Source of the DNA: an uncultured Collinsella sp.
GTDB taxonomy: Bacteria; Actinomycetota; Coriobacteriia; Coriobacteriales; Coriobacteriaceae
Reading direction: 5' to 3'
NCBI GenBank assembly: GCA_900542165.1
Contig: UQMM01000014.1
Location: forward strand, 1-49,362
Length of the DNA stretch: 49,362 nucleotides
This document shows, piece by piece, positions 16,292 to 25,728 of the stretch. The position numbers and the translations under genes were made by a program. Positions within the stretch are counted from its first letter, which is position 1. Each line of letters opens with the position of its first letter. The notes beneath the pieces were generated by a model that was not told the DNA's origin, made no database searches, and worked only from the letters and a program-made list of their open reading frames with translations.

Positions 16292-17206
16292 CTACCAGTT
16301 TTTCTCGATATCGCGGATGCGCCGATAGAGCCACTCGTTTTGCGGTGCCTGGATATCGTGTTTGGCTGCGAGGCGGCAGATGGTGCCCGCGAACTCATCA
16401 ACCTCGGTTTTGCGCCTTGCGATGCGGTCTTGAGCCATCGAGGGCATACCGGCGGGGTCGATTCCCTCGATGAGGTGCACCATTTGCGTCAGGTCTGCCT
16501 CGGTCAGCTCAACGCCCTCGGCGTTGGCGACCGCAAGCGTTTCGCGCATGGCGGAAACAAAGCAGCGACGCTGCTCGGAGCCCGGCTCCGTGGCGCTTCC
16601 GTAGGTCCCGCCGTAGGCCATGCAGGTCTGGTTGATGCCGTCGTTGAGCATGAGTTTGGCCCACATGCGGTGAGCGATGTCGTCCTCGACGGTATGGGCG
16701 ATGCCGCAGCGCGTATAGAGCTCGTCGATAGCGGCGACGGTCGCGGGGTCGGTGCCGGCGGCTGCACCAAAGCGGATTTCGCCCGCATTGGTAAAGGTGA
16801 GCGCGCCGTCGAGGAATACGGCGTCCATGCCCTGGCAGATACCCAGGACGGTATGCTCCCAGCCAAAGCGTTCGGCAATCTTTTGCTCGCTCGTAATGCC
16901 GTTGCACAGCGAGGCGATGAGCGTGTTGGGTCCCACGACACGCTCCATAGTCTTGAGTGCTTGGTCGAGACCGGTGGTCTTGACCGTCAGGATGACCAGA
17001 TCGGCGGGCGCTGCCTCGCTGGCGCGGACGGACGTGAGATCGCAAGGCTTTCCGTTGACGGTGAGCGCATCGCCCGCGTGACGCTCAAAACGGGCGTCAT
17101 CCATAACGTATTCGACGGCGTCATTGCCGAGGGCCTTGGCAATCATGCTGCCGTAGAGCAGGCCGACGCCGCCCTTGCCGATAAAGGCGACCTTGTTGAT
17201 CTGCAT
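16292..17206 (-). CDS. panE: 2-dehydropantoate 2-reductase family protein
   Basis: NADPH-dependent reductase of the ApbA/PanE family; in pantothenate synthesis it makes pantoate from ketopantoate. The 304-residue product starts with KVAFIGKGGVGLLYGS, the nucleotide loop. It contains LVILTVKTTGLDQAL with the catalytic Lys, CNGITSEQKIAERFG with the substrate-binding Asn, and a helical C-domain with KLMLNDGINQT. The start is ATG 17206 with AGGAG upstream. Other members of the family act on other ketoacids, so the exact substrate is likely but not certain. Confidence 0.85.
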   Translation of the reverse strand: MQINKVAFIGKGGVGLLYGSMIAKALGNDAVEYVMDDARFERHAGDALTVNGKPCDLTSVRASEAAPADLVILTVKTTGLDQALKTMERVVGPNTLIASLCNGITSEQKIAERFGWEHTVLGICQGMDAVFLDGALTFTNAGEIRFGAAAGTDPATVAAIDELYTRCGIAHTVEDDIAHRMWAKLMLNDGINQTCMAYGGTYGSATEPGSEQRRCFVSAMRETLAVANAEGVELTEADLTQMVHLIEGIDPAGMPSMAQDRIARRKTEVDEFAGTICRLAAKHDIQAPQNEWLYRRIRDIEKNW

Positions 17207-17322
17207 GTGAATCATCTCCTCACAAAAAGGCGCCCGCGTGCGGGGCGCCTGATGGATTGTATGCCGCTGGGGCGTGTAGCGTGCACCGGAGGCTGAATTT
17301 AGAAGAACAAACGCATGGGAAC

Positions 17323-17517
17323 TTATGCCGTGGGGCAGATGGCAAAAACGCGGGCGGGGTATCCGACGCCATCGCGGACCTTGGGGAAGGTGCAGAAGAT
17401 GACGGCACCCGTGGCGGGAAGCTCGTCCAGATGGTCCATGACTTCGATCTGATAGCGGTCGACCGAGAGGATGTATTGCTCGCCGGGATAGGGGTAGGCG
17501 TCCTCGCGTGTGGTCAC
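17323..17517 (-). pseudogene. C-terminal fragment of a cyclase-family protein
   Basis: A 64-residue ORF with GTG 17517 behind AAAGGAGA. Residues from about 14 on (ILSVDRYQIEVMDHLDELP, then FPKVRDGVGYPARVFAI) resemble the last 45 residues of cyclase/kynurenine-formamidase family proteins, which are normally about 210 residues. The HxGTHxD metal-binding part is absent. It is either a decayed gene with a new start or a real short protein kept for another role. The good ribosome site leaves both open. Confidence 0.55.
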
Positions 17518-17680
17518 GCTCGTCTCCTTTCGTCGGGCTTTTTGCTGATGTTAAACCGGTGCCGTGACAGCTCGATTTCTGCTGCGTTACGATACGTTCT
17601 CGATTGTGATTCAACGATGTTTCGGCTGCGTGACCATTGTGTTTCGCCTTGCCGGGGCGCTGATGGCGAAGGGAGGGGCC

Positions 17681-18871
17681 GTGCAATATCGCGTTGACCC
17701 CAAAAGCGGCAACCGTATCTCGGCGTTGGGGCTGGGCTGCATGAGGTTTCCCGGTGCGCCGGGACGCCCGGATGCGAAGGCAGCCGACGCCATCATTTCC
17801 CGTGCGGTGGAGCAGGGGATTAATTATCTGGACACCGCGTATCTCTATCCCGGTAACGAGGCGTGCGTGGGCGCCTCGCTTGAGCGCTTGGGGCTGCGTG
17901 ACCGGGTGTTGCTGGCGACTAAGTTGCCGCATGCTTCGTGCAAGTGCGCGGAGGATTTCGATCGGTTCTTCGACGAGCAGCTGCGTCGCCTGCGGACCGA
18001 CCATATCGACTATTACCTTATGCATAACATTACCTCGCCCGCCCAGTGGGAGCGCGTGGTGGCACTGGGCATCGAGGACTGGATTGCGCGCCAAAAGGCT
18101 TCGGGGCGCATTCGCCAGATCGGTTTTTCATACCACGGCAGCGCGGCGGACTTTCTCACGATGCTCGATGCGTATGAGTGGGACTTTTGCCAGATCCAGT
18201 ACAATTACGCTGGAGAGCGCTATCAGGCGGGAACGGCGGGGCTCATGGCCGCCGCCGAGCGAGGCCTAGCGGTGTTTGTGATGGAGCCGCTGCTGGGCGG
18301 GCGTTTAGCGGGCAAACTGCCGCCACGGGCTCGCGCTGTGCTCGATAGTGCCCGTGACCCGCATTTGCGCACTCCTGCCGCCTGGGGTCTTTCGTGGGTG
18401 TGGAATCATCCTCAGGTGACGATGCTGCTTTCGGGTATGACCGATACCGCGCAGGTTGATGAGAACGCGGTGTTGGCCGATCGGGCCCTGCCGGATTCGA
18501 TGACAGCTACTCAGCTCGATGCCATCGCGCACGTGCTGACGGAGTTTGAGAAATCGAATCGCGTGCCCTGCACGGGATGCGGCTACTGTATGCCGTGTCC
18601 TAAAGGCATCAACATCCCTGGGTGTTTCGCCGCCTACAACGCAAGCTATGCGCACAGCTGGTTTACGGGCCTGTCGCAGTATTTTACGGCGAGCGCGGTG
18701 CGGACGAGCGAGGCCAAGCTGGTGAGCAATTGCGTCAAGTGCGGCAAATGCGCGCGCCACTGCCCACAGCATATCGATATCCCCGAGCGTCTCGATGACG
18801 TGCGCCGACGCTTCCAGCCTGGACCCGTGACGGCAGTGCTTAAGGCCTTCGGCAAAACGCGCTCCTCGTGA
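17681..18871 (+). CDS. Aldo/keto reductase with C-terminal 4Fe-4S domain
   Basis: A 396-residue fusion. The N-terminal TIM barrel begins MQYRVDPKSGNRISALGLGCMRFP and has the catalytic Asp-Tyr in INYLDTAYLYPG and the Lys in LLATKLPH. The C-terminal ferredoxin-like part has CTGCGYCMPCPKG (Cys297/300/303/306) and CVKCGKCARHCPQ (Cys351/354/357/361), enough for two 4Fe-4S clusters. GTG 17681 is chosen because GGGAGG lies just before it and the family N-terminus starts there. Probably a cytoplasmic redox enzyme using ferredoxin-like electron transfer; substrate unknown. Confidence 0.9.
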   Translation: MQYRVDPKSGNRISALGLGCMRFPGAPGRPDAKAADAIISRAVEQGINYLDTAYLYPGNEACVGASLERLGLRDRVLLATKLPHASCKCAEDFDRFFDEQLRRLRTDHIDYYLMHNITSPAQWERVVALGIEDWIARQKASGRIRQIGFSYHGSAADFLTMLDAYEWDFCQIQYNYAGERYQAGTAGLMAAAERGLAVFVMEPLLGGRLAGKLPPRARAVLDSARDPHLRTPAAWGLSWVWNHPQVTMLLSGMTDTAQVDENAVLADRALPDSMTATQLDAIAHVLTEFEKSNRVPCTGCGYCMPCPKGINIPGCFAAYNASYAHSWFTGLSQYFTASAVRTSEAKLVSNCVKCGKCARHCPQHIDIPERLDDVRRRFQPGPVTAVLKAFGKTRSS

Positions 18872-18873
18872 CC

Positions 18874-18946
18874 CTTTTATAACTTGCGGTGGAATAGTTC
18901 CTGTTTGCGGCAGAATAGGGCTTAAACAGGGACTATTCCACCGCAA
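18874..18946. repeat. Palindromic intergenic repeat, copy A
   Basis: The inverted repeat arms are 18884-18906 and 18924-18946 (23 bp, one mismatch). The first 23 bases, 18874-18896 (CTTTTATAACTTGCGGTG and on), are identical to copy B at 20041-20063. The right arm ends 16 bases before the GTG of the next gene, just upstream of its ribosome site. Confidence 0.8.
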
Positions 18947-18961
18947 CTGAAGGGGGCTGTC

Positions 18962-19981
18962 GTGGGCCATCGGGATTCATGTAATGATTCGCGTGGGGTT
19001 CGTTGGGGCATTTTGGGCGCTGGGCACATTTCTCATCGATTTGCATCGTCGCTCAAGAAGGTCGACGGGGCACGGCTGGTGGCTGCGGCCGGTCGCACTC
19101 CTGCACATGTCGAGGAATTTTGCCGAGCGTTTTCGATCGATGCTGCGCATGGCCATGCCTCGGCCGACGATAACGGCGATGCGGCTTATGACGCGCTGAT
19201 TGCCGACCCCGATGTCGACGCAATCTACTTGGCTCTTCCGCATGGCATGCATACGCGTTGGGCCTGTCGCGCGCTGCGCGCCGGAAAGGCCGTGCTGTGC
19301 GAAAAGCCGGCCGTTTTGAGTGAGGAAGAGGCTCTCTCGATTGCCTCCACCTCTCGCGAGCGCGGCGTGCTGTTTATGGAGGCGATGAAGAATCGGTTTT
19401 GCCCGATGCGCGCTCGCGTGAAAGACTTGCTTGCGTCGGGTGAGCTTGGCCGTATTGTCTCGATTGAAAGCGTGCAAAAGCTCGATTACGGCGAGTCTCC
19501 TTCGGGCTATCTGCTTGATCCGTTGCAGGGCGGCTGTCTATATGACATGGGCTGTTATGCGGTCGGTTGGTTTGAGGATTTGCTCGCGGGCGCGTGCGAG
19601 GTTTCGTCCCGTGAAGTTCGCTGGCGTGACGTATCGGGCGGTCGCGTCGATTGGGCCGACGAGATCCATATGAGCGTCGGCGGTATACCCATTCATATGG
19701 TGTGCGACGGCAAAGCAACATATGAAAGCCGCTTAACGATTGCCTGTGAGCGGGGCTCGTTGGAAATCGAGCGTCTCCATCGCCCCGAGCTCGCCCATGT
19801 GAAGTACTCCGACGGTCGAGTACTCGAAATCGATGCACCATTTGAGGTCGATGATTTTTACGGTGAGACATCGCATGCGACGCAGCTCATTCAGGCGGGG
19901 AAACTCGAAAGCCCCGTCATGTCCCTAGCCGCCACACGGCGCTGCGCACGCATCATCGATGCGATTCGTTTGAAACTTTAG
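18962..19981 (+). CDS. Gfo/Idh/MocA-family oxidoreductase
   Basis: A 339-residue NAD(P)-dependent dehydrogenase-like protein. The Rossmann motif is VRWGILGAGHISHRFASSL. The catalytic-lysine motif is VLCEKPAVLSEEEAL. GGCLYDMGCYAV is the substrate-side motif. GTG 18962 follows AAGGGGG. Copies of one palindromic repeat lie just before and just after the gene. It is only distantly similar to the oxidoreductase at 10451-11557, so this is not a recent duplication. Substrate unknown. Confidence 0.87.
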   Translation: MGHRDSCNDSRGVRWGILGAGHISHRFASSLKKVDGARLVAAAGRTPAHVEEFCRAFSIDAAHGHASADDNGDAAYDALIADPDVDAIYLALPHGMHTRWACRALRAGKAVLCEKPAVLSEEEALSIASTSRERGVLFMEAMKNRFCPMRARVKDLLASGELGRIVSIESVQKLDYGESPSGYLLDPLQGGCLYDMGCYAVGWFEDLLAGACEVSSREVRWRDVSGGRVDWADEIHMSVGGIPIHMVCDGKATYESRLTIACERGSLEIERLHRPELAHVKYSDGRVLEIDAPFEVDDFYGETSHATQLIQAGKLESPVMSLAATRRCARIIDAIRLKL

Positions 19982-20040
19982 GGCGTGGGGGGCATGGCGC
20001 CAGCGCTTGGAATGCCTGGAGGCCTTTTCCCCTGATGCCT

Positions 20041-20113
20041 CTTTTATAACTTGCGGTGGAATACGGTCTGTTTGCGCCAAAATATGGCACCAATAGACCG
20101 TATTTCACCGCAA
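20041..20113. repeat. Palindromic intergenic repeat, copy B
   Basis: The arms 20051-20073 and 20092-20113 are complementary apart from two mismatches. The first 23 bases match copy A exactly, then the arm sequence diverges with compensating change in the partner arm. It lies 21 bases before the nfo start. Confidence 0.8.
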
Positions 20114-20134
20114 CTGATGAAGAGGGAGTTGGAG

Positions 20135-21001
20135 ATGCTGACGATCGGGTGTCATCTTTCGACGACGAAGGGCTATCGGGCAATGGGGGAGACGGCGCTG
20201 TCCATTGGCGCCAATACCTTTGCGTTCTTTACGCGCAACCCGCGCGGTGGCAAGGCAAAAGAACTTGACATGGATGACGTGGCGGCTCTGCGCGAGCTTA
20301 TGGCGCAAAACGACTTTGGACCGCTGGTGGCGCATGCCCCGTATACCTATAACCCCTGCTCCGCTAAGGAGCGGGCGCGCGAGTTTGCCTTGGAGGCAAT
20401 GGCCGAGGACTTGCAGCGTCTGGAAACACTGCCCGGCAACTACTACAACTTCCATCCCGGTGCGCATGTGGGGCAGGGCTCCGACGTCGGCATTCAGATG
20501 ATTGTCGACACGCTGTGCCAGGTGATGTTTGAGGGGCAGCAGACGACGGTATTACTCGAGACCATGGCAGGAAAGGGCACCGAGGTGGGCCGTAGCTTTG
20601 AAGAGCTGGCGTGCATTATCGAGGGCGTTGCCGCCAAGCGCCCAGAGCTGTCCGATAAGCTGGGCGTTTGTTTGGACACCTGCCATGTGAGCGATGCCGG
20701 CTACGACATCATCCATGATCTGGACGACGTACTCGACGAGTTCGACCGCGTGGTGGGTATCGATCGCTTGCATGCCGTACACATCAACGATTCGAAGAAC
20801 CCTTGTGGCGCCCATAAAGATCGTCACGAGTGCATCGGCAAGGGATACCTTGGCAGCGAGGAATTTGGTGGCGGTATGCAGGTTATGCAGAATATTGTAT
20901 CGAATGGCCGTTTGCGTTCGCTGCCGTTTATTTTGGAGACTCCGAACGAACTTGCAGGTTATGCAGCTGAAATTAGACTATTAAGGTCATTGCAGCAGTA
21001 A
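20135..21001 (+). CDS. nfo: Endonuclease IV-type AP endonuclease
   Basis: Cuts DNA at abasic sites in base excision repair. The 288-residue TIM barrel starts MLTIGCHLSTTKGY and has the metal-binding signatures YYNFHPGAHVG, VLLETMAGKGTEVG, VCLDTCHVSDAGYD and HINDSKNPCGAHKDRHECIGKG, which define family 2 AP endonucleases. ATG 20135 has AGAGGGAG upstream; ATG 20117 is a possible longer start. Confidence 0.95.
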   Translation: MLTIGCHLSTTKGYRAMGETALSIGANTFAFFTRNPRGGKAKELDMDDVAALRELMAQNDFGPLVAHAPYTYNPCSAKERAREFALEAMAEDLQRLETLPGNYYNFHPGAHVGQGSDVGIQMIVDTLCQVMFEGQQTTVLLETMAGKGTEVGRSFEELACIIEGVAAKRPELSDKLGVCLDTCHVSDAGYDIIHDLDDVLDEFDRVVGIDRLHAVHINDSKNPCGAHKDRHECIGKGYLGSEEFGGGMQVMQNIVSNGRLRSLPFILETPNELAGYAAEIRLLRSLQQ

Positions 21002-21062
21002 TGACTGTCATAAAGTAGAGTATTCCATTCACGTTATGGGTTTGTTTCAATCAGTTTTCTCG

Positions 21063-21091
21063 TTGCAGATTCGTAATTCCAGGTGCATAAT
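21063..21091 (+). promoter_or_regulatory. Promoter of the amino-acid ABC transporter operon
   Basis: TTGCAG (21063-21068) and CATAAT (21086-21091) are 17 bp apart, and the start codon of the binding protein is 58 bases further on. Confidence 0.55.
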
Positions 21092-21148
21092 AGCCAACAG
21101 TTTTTGCAGACCTCTGAATCAAACGAGGTCACCGGAAGGAGACTGATT

Positions 21149-22009
21149 ATGAAGCTCAAGAAGCTTGGCGCATTTGCCGCCACGGGTGCCATGGCGCTCG
21201 CCCTCGCACTGACGGGCTGCGGCTCGTCCAACGCCACCTCTGGTTCTGGTGCCGGTTCCAGCAGCTCTGACGACGCTAAGGTCGAGAAAGTCGACGGCTC
21301 CAAGGAGTACGCGCTCGTCAAGGACGGTACGCTGACTGTCGGCACCTCTGCCGAGTACGCTCCGTTTGAGTACAAGGATGACAACGGCGATTATCAGGGC
21401 TTTGACCTTGAGCTCATCAAGGCTATCGGCGACAAGCTGGGCCTGGATGTCGAGTATGTCAACAATGACTTTGACACGCTGGTTCCGGGCGTCGCTTCGG
21501 GCGCCAAGTATGACGTTTCCATCGCGGCTATCACCGACACGCCCGAGCGTGAGAAGGAAGTCACTTTCTCTGATTCCTACTACATGGATGATCAGGCTAT
21601 CGTGACCAAGGTCGATAACACCGACATCACGGCCGATAACTTTAGCGAGAAGCTCAACAATTCCGACGCTACCATCATCGTCCAGTCTGGCTCGACCGCC
21701 GAGGCCTTTGCCCAGGAGAACTTCCCGAAGGCCAAGATCGTCCCCTACAAGGACGCCACCGAGTGCTTCAGCGCTCTGCAGTCCGATAAGGGCGACGCCG
21801 TAGTCACCAACCGCTCCGTTGCCAGCCAGCTGACCGCCGAGCAGTTCAACACCTGCCAGACCATCAAGCAGATCAGCACCGGCGAGGAGTACGCCATCGC
21901 CATCAACCAGGGCAACACCAAGCTCAAGGACGACATCAACCAGGCCATCAAGGACCTGACCGACGACGGTACCGTCGACGCCCTCATGGCTAAGTACAAT
22001 ATCAAGTAA
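21149..22009 (+). CDS. Amino-acid ABC transporter substrate-binding lipoprotein
   Basis: A 286-residue extracellular receptor of the polar amino-acid family. It begins with a lipoprotein signal (lipobox LTGC) and a Ser/Gly-rich linker. The domain TLTVGTSAEYAPFEYKDDNGDYQGFDLELIKAIGDKLG is typical of glutamine, cystine or arginine receptors. AAGGAGA precedes the ATG. A hairpin follows before the permease gene, which commonly leaves more message for the receptor. The exact ligand is not determinable. Confidence 0.93.
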   Translation: MKLKKLGAFAATGAMALALALTGCGSSNATSGSGAGSSSSDDAKVEKVDGSKEYALVKDGTLTVGTSAEYAPFEYKDDNGDYQGFDLELIKAIGDKLGLDVEYVNNDFDTLVPGVASGAKYDVSIAAITDTPEREKEVTFSDSYYMDDQAIVTKVDNTDITADNFSEKLNNSDATIIVQSGSTAEAFAQENFPKAKIVPYKDATECFSALQSDKGDAVVTNRSVASQLTAEQFNTCQTIKQISTGEEYAIAINQGNTKLKDDINQAIKDLTDDGTVDALMAKYNIK

Positions 22010-22031
22010 AATAACTACTTGATTGCGCGCG

Positions 22032-22058
22032 GGCCCTTTCCGTTTTGCGGAGAGGGCC
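22032..22058 (+). terminator. Intra-operon hairpin after the binding-protein gene
   Basis: An 11-bp stem (22032-22042 with 22048-22058, one G-T pair) is followed by TTTG. It is probably a partial terminator or a 3' end-protecting hairpin, since the permease and ATPase genes continue downstream. Confidence 0.65.
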
Positions 22059-22126
22059 TTTGCGCTTCTCTTGACGGAGAGCGTTTCCGTCTCGTTTTGC
22101 CGGCAACTTCTACGATAGGAGCCACC

Positions 22127-23488
22127 TTGTCTCGACTGAACAAAGGGGCCGCGGAGCAGTGTTTTCCACTGTCCGCCTTGCTCCAAAAGCTAGCCTGCGT
22201 CATGGCCGTGGCGCTCGCGCTGGTGTGCGCGGGGGCATATGCGCCCACGACCGCTCAGGCGCTTGAGACCGCAAAGATTACCGCCCGACCCAACACCGGT
22301 TCGGGCAGCGATGTGGTCGGCGGCACCGAGACGCGCATTACCTGGGAAGTTCAGGCCGATGCCGACGAGGAGCTGAGCGGTCTTTCTTTGACGTTTGTCG
22401 ACGGCACGACGTTTGGTACCGATGACACGCGATTGACGATGCTCTCGGGCGAGGACCTCATGGATCGTACGCCCATGAAGCCCACGTGCAAGGCTGACGG
22501 CCAGACGCTCAAGATTGACTTTGGCGAGACGGCGCCTGCCGGCGGCTTTTTCCGTGTCGAGGTTTACGGCGTGACCTTCCCCGTCGAGGGCGGCGATGAG
22601 GCCTTTAGCGGCACCTATACGCTCGCCGACGGGTCGACCAAGAAGATCTCCAAGATTCCGTCGGTTGAGATCAAGGGCGTGACGGCCTTCGATAACTTCC
22701 TGGCTGACCTTAAAGAGCAGCCGTGGGTCGAGGCGTGGAACTCCAATATGTTCCTGCGCCTGTTCCTGAACCCGGTCATTTTGGTCCAGAGCCTGCCGAT
22801 CGTCTTCAAGGGCTTCCTTATGTCGCTCTCGATCGTGCTCGTGGCATTTCCGTTGGCCATTCCCTTTGGCTTTGCGCTGTCGCTCATGCGCATTTCCAAG
22901 TCGCGCATCCTTCGCTGCCTTGCCGGCATCTATGTGAATATCATCCGCGGCACGCCGGCGTTCTTGCAGATCTACATTGCGTTCTTTGGCTTGCCGCTGG
23001 CCGGTGTCAAAGTGGACGACTATGTGCTGGGTGTTATCGTCATGGCCATGAACTCGTCTGCGTACCTGTGCGAGATCTTCCGTGCCGGTATTCAGTCGAT
23101 CCCCAAGGGTCAAAACGAGGCTGCTCGCTCGCTGGGCATGAATGCCTTCCAGACGCTGCTCTATGTCATGATTCCGCAGACGTTCCGCAATGTCCTGCCT
23201 ACGCTGACCAGCGAGTTCATCCTGCTCTACAAGGACACGTCGCTGCTTGCCGCCGTGGGTGTCGTCGAGATCGTCATGAACGCCCGCACCATCGTGGCCA
23301 CGACGGGCTCCATCACGCCGTATGTGGTTGCCGCTCTGTTCTATCTGGTCATTACCCTGCCGCTTGCGCGCTTGGTGAGCGGTCTTGAGGCGAGACTTCT
23401 GGGCACGGCCGAAACCAAAAAGAAGCGTCCCACCAAGAGCGCCGGACAGGTTGTCGCGACGCCCGCCGATCATATCGCCGGTCTGTAA
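22127..23488 (+). CDS. Polar amino-acid ABC transporter permease with extracytoplasmic N-terminal domain
   Basis: A 453-residue membrane protein. An N-terminal signal-like helix (about residues 20-46) is followed by some 150 residues of predicted extracytoplasmic beta-rich sequence. The permease proper starts near residue 220 (VQSLPIVFKGFLMSLSIVL) with the HisM-type segments IIRGTPAFLQIY and EIFRAGIQSIPKGQNEAARSLGM (EAA loop for the ATPase). TTG 22127 is chosen because AGGAG lies five bases upstream. The extra N-terminal domain is not part of the standard permease of about 220 residues. Confidence 0.9.
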   Translation: MSRLNKGAAEQCFPLSALLQKLACVMAVALALVCAGAYAPTTAQALETAKITARPNTGSGSDVVGGTETRITWEVQADADEELSGLSLTFVDGTTFGTDDTRLTMLSGEDLMDRTPMKPTCKADGQTLKIDFGETAPAGGFFRVEVYGVTFPVEGGDEAFSGTYTLADGSTKKISKIPSVEIKGVTAFDNFLADLKEQPWVEAWNSNMFLRLFLNPVILVQSLPIVFKGFLMSLSIVLVAFPLAIPFGFALSLMRISKSRILRCLAGIYVNIIRGTPAFLQIYIAFFGLPLAGVKVDDYVLGVIVMAMNSSAYLCEIFRAGIQSIPKGQNEAARSLGMNAFQTLLYVMIPQTFRNVLPTLTSEFILLYKDTSLLAAVGVVEIVMNARTIVATTGSITPYVVAALFYLVITLPLARLVSGLEARLLGTAETKKKRPTKSAGQVVATPADHIAGL

Positions 23489-23500
23489 GGAGGTCCTGTC

Positions 23501-24250
<750 letters not shown>

Positions 24251-24279
24251 CGGCGCGTCGAAGTTGTCGATATAACAAA

Positions 24280-24311
24280 CGGGGACCGGATAGTATCCGG
24301 CCCCCGTTTTT
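24280..24311 (+). terminator. Terminator of the ABC transporter operon
   Basis: A GC-rich stem (24280-24292 with 24294-24306, one mismatch) ends in TTTTT at 24307-24311. Confidence 0.85.
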
Positions 24312-24382
24312 GTTTGGGCGTGAACGACTGTTGTTGTGCGGTGCTCGGCTGTCAGCTGCTTTGCGACTTTCTGACGGCTTCG

Positions 24383-24802
24383 TTAGGCCAGCTCTGCTCC
24401 CAGGGCCTTGCAGGCCGCCTCGCCCTCATCGTCGGGCGCATCGTAGCAAATGACGGAATCGACGACATTGACGCCCGCCTCGTCGGCATCGGCCTTCCAG
24501 TTGTCCATCCACTCGCCCTCGGCCCACGAATAAGAGCCAAAGAGGACGACCTTTTTATCGCCGAGGGTCTCCTTGACCTCGTCCCACATAGGCTGGAACT
24601 CGTCATACTCAAGCTCCTCGGAACCCATGGCGGGGCAGCCGAAGGCGAAGGCATCATATTCGGCGACCTTGTCGGCAGAGAAGTCGGCGCAGGAGATGAC
24701 CTCTGCCTCGGCGCCGGCACCGGTTGCGCCCTCGGCAACGAAGTTTGCCATGGCCTCGGTGTTGCCTGTACCGCTCCAGTAGACGACTGCGATCTTGCTC
24801 AT
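24383..24802 (-). CDS. Flavodoxin
   Basis: A 139-residue FMN electron carrier. The phosphate loop is VVYWSGTGNTEAMA. The second flavin loop is in FGCPAMGSEELEYDEFQPMW, and GSYSWAEGEWMDNW is the third contact region. The length and acidity suit short-chain flavodoxins. ATG 24802 follows GAAAGGAAG. The DUF3793 gene lies upstream on the same strand, probably in one operon. Confidence 0.94.
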   Translation of the reverse strand: MSKIAVVYWSGTGNTEAMANFVAEGATGAGAEAEVISCADFSADKVAEYDAFAFGCPAMGSEELEYDEFQPMWDEVKETLGDKKVVLFGSYSWAEGEWMDNWKADADEAGVNVVDSVICYDAPDDEGEAACKALGAELA

Positions 24803-24848
24803 ATGTCTTCCTTTCGGTTGTGCGGCGTGCGGCCGCGTTTTGTATGCT

Positions 24849-25553
24849 CTATCGGGTTGCCTGGACAAGTTGTCCCAGGGTGCAGCCCTGTTGATAGATG
24901 TAGGTAAGGTATTGCGTGCATGCGCGATAGGAATCGAAGGTCGTGAGCGCCTGCTCAACGTTTGTGTATACCTTCCATGCGCCAAAGACCTTATAGTTTT
25001 CGCCGTGCTGGACGATAAACTGATGGACATCTTCGTAGGGATAGCCCAAAAAATAGCCAATTTCGTGGGGGAACTCGCACATGCACCCCGTATCGCAGTG
25101 CCCATTTCGCGCGAGTGCGCAGACGCTGCCGTCATAGGCGCTTTCTGCGGCATTGCTGCTTGCCAGCGCGATGCGCGCGGCGAGATGCACCAGGGATGCG
25201 TGCAGGTTGTGGACATCGTAACCTTCGGCAACAAGCGCCGTCGTGGCGCGGGGGTCGGAGAGGTATCGCATGAGGTCCGCAGGGCGGTACACATAGATGA
25301 GCGCTCCGCAGGGGCGCCAGACCAAAACGCTCATATGGATCCCGAGTGGCTGGAGCTCGCGGTTGCATTGGGCTATGACGGCGAGCAGGCGAGAGCGTCG
25401 CTCTTCGATATGGGCGGCGCTGGGTTTTCCGTTTTGGTTGGCGTAAACGCCGGGATAGGTAAAGAGCGAAGCCGGCTTGATACCTGCGAGCGTAGGGGAG
25501 CAGTTGCGCACGACAGCCGTTTGGTATGTTGGGATGTCAATGGTTCGAGTCAC
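24849..25553 (-). CDS. DUF3793-family protein
   Basis: A 234-residue protein of unknown function recognised by NCSPTLAGIKPASLF near the start and FPHEIGYFLGYPYEDVHQFI followed by GAWKVYTNVEQAL in the C-terminal half. Several cysteines (for example CDTGCMC) could bind metal or a cofactor. GTG 25553 is behind AAAGGAG. DUF3793 genes commonly neighbour flavodoxin and metal-uptake genes, as here with a flavodoxin downstream and an HMA protein divergent, so a redox or metal-linked role is likely but unproven. Confidence 0.78.
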   Translation of the reverse strand: MTRTIDIPTYQTAVVRNCSPTLAGIKPASLFTYPGVYANQNGKPSAAHIEERRSRLLAVIAQCNRELQPLGIHMSVLVWRPCGALIYVYRPADLMRYLSDPRATTALVAEGYDVHNLHASLVHLAARIALASSNAAESAYDGSVCALARNGHCDTGCMCEFPHEIGYFLGYPYEDVHQFIVQHGENYKVFGAWKVYTNVEQALTTFDSYRACTQYLTYIYQQGCTLGQLVQATR

Positions 25554-25646
25554 GATGCTCCTTTTGGGTCCTTAGTTGTTAGCCTAGGAAAACTTATACA
25601 CGAAAGTAAGCCATGGTCAACAAAAAAGTTTGAAGCGGGAAACTAA

Positions 25647-25700
25647 TTGACCGAACGGACATGATTTTGGGTTAAGATGGGGACACCCCATGGGGGTATC
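25647..25700 (+). promoter_or_regulatory. Promoter with CsoR-type copper operator
   Basis: GACACCCC-ATG-GGGGTATC at 25682-25700 is a near-perfect inverted repeat of the C-tract/G-tract type bound by CsoR/RcnR-family repressors. It follows a TTGACC (25647-25652) and a TAAGAT (25673-25678), which are 20 bp apart, longer than usual. The operator would cover the transcription start of the HMA gene. No csoR gene is in the window. Confidence 0.6.
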
Positions 25701-25728
25701 TAGATAGTGCTACTTGAAAGGGGAACGC

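Noticed and set aside
10451..19981. Duplicated oxidoreductase genes as a recent duplication
   Set aside because: The two Gfo/Idh proteins share only family motifs (EKP region, Rossmann loop) and are otherwise dissimilar.
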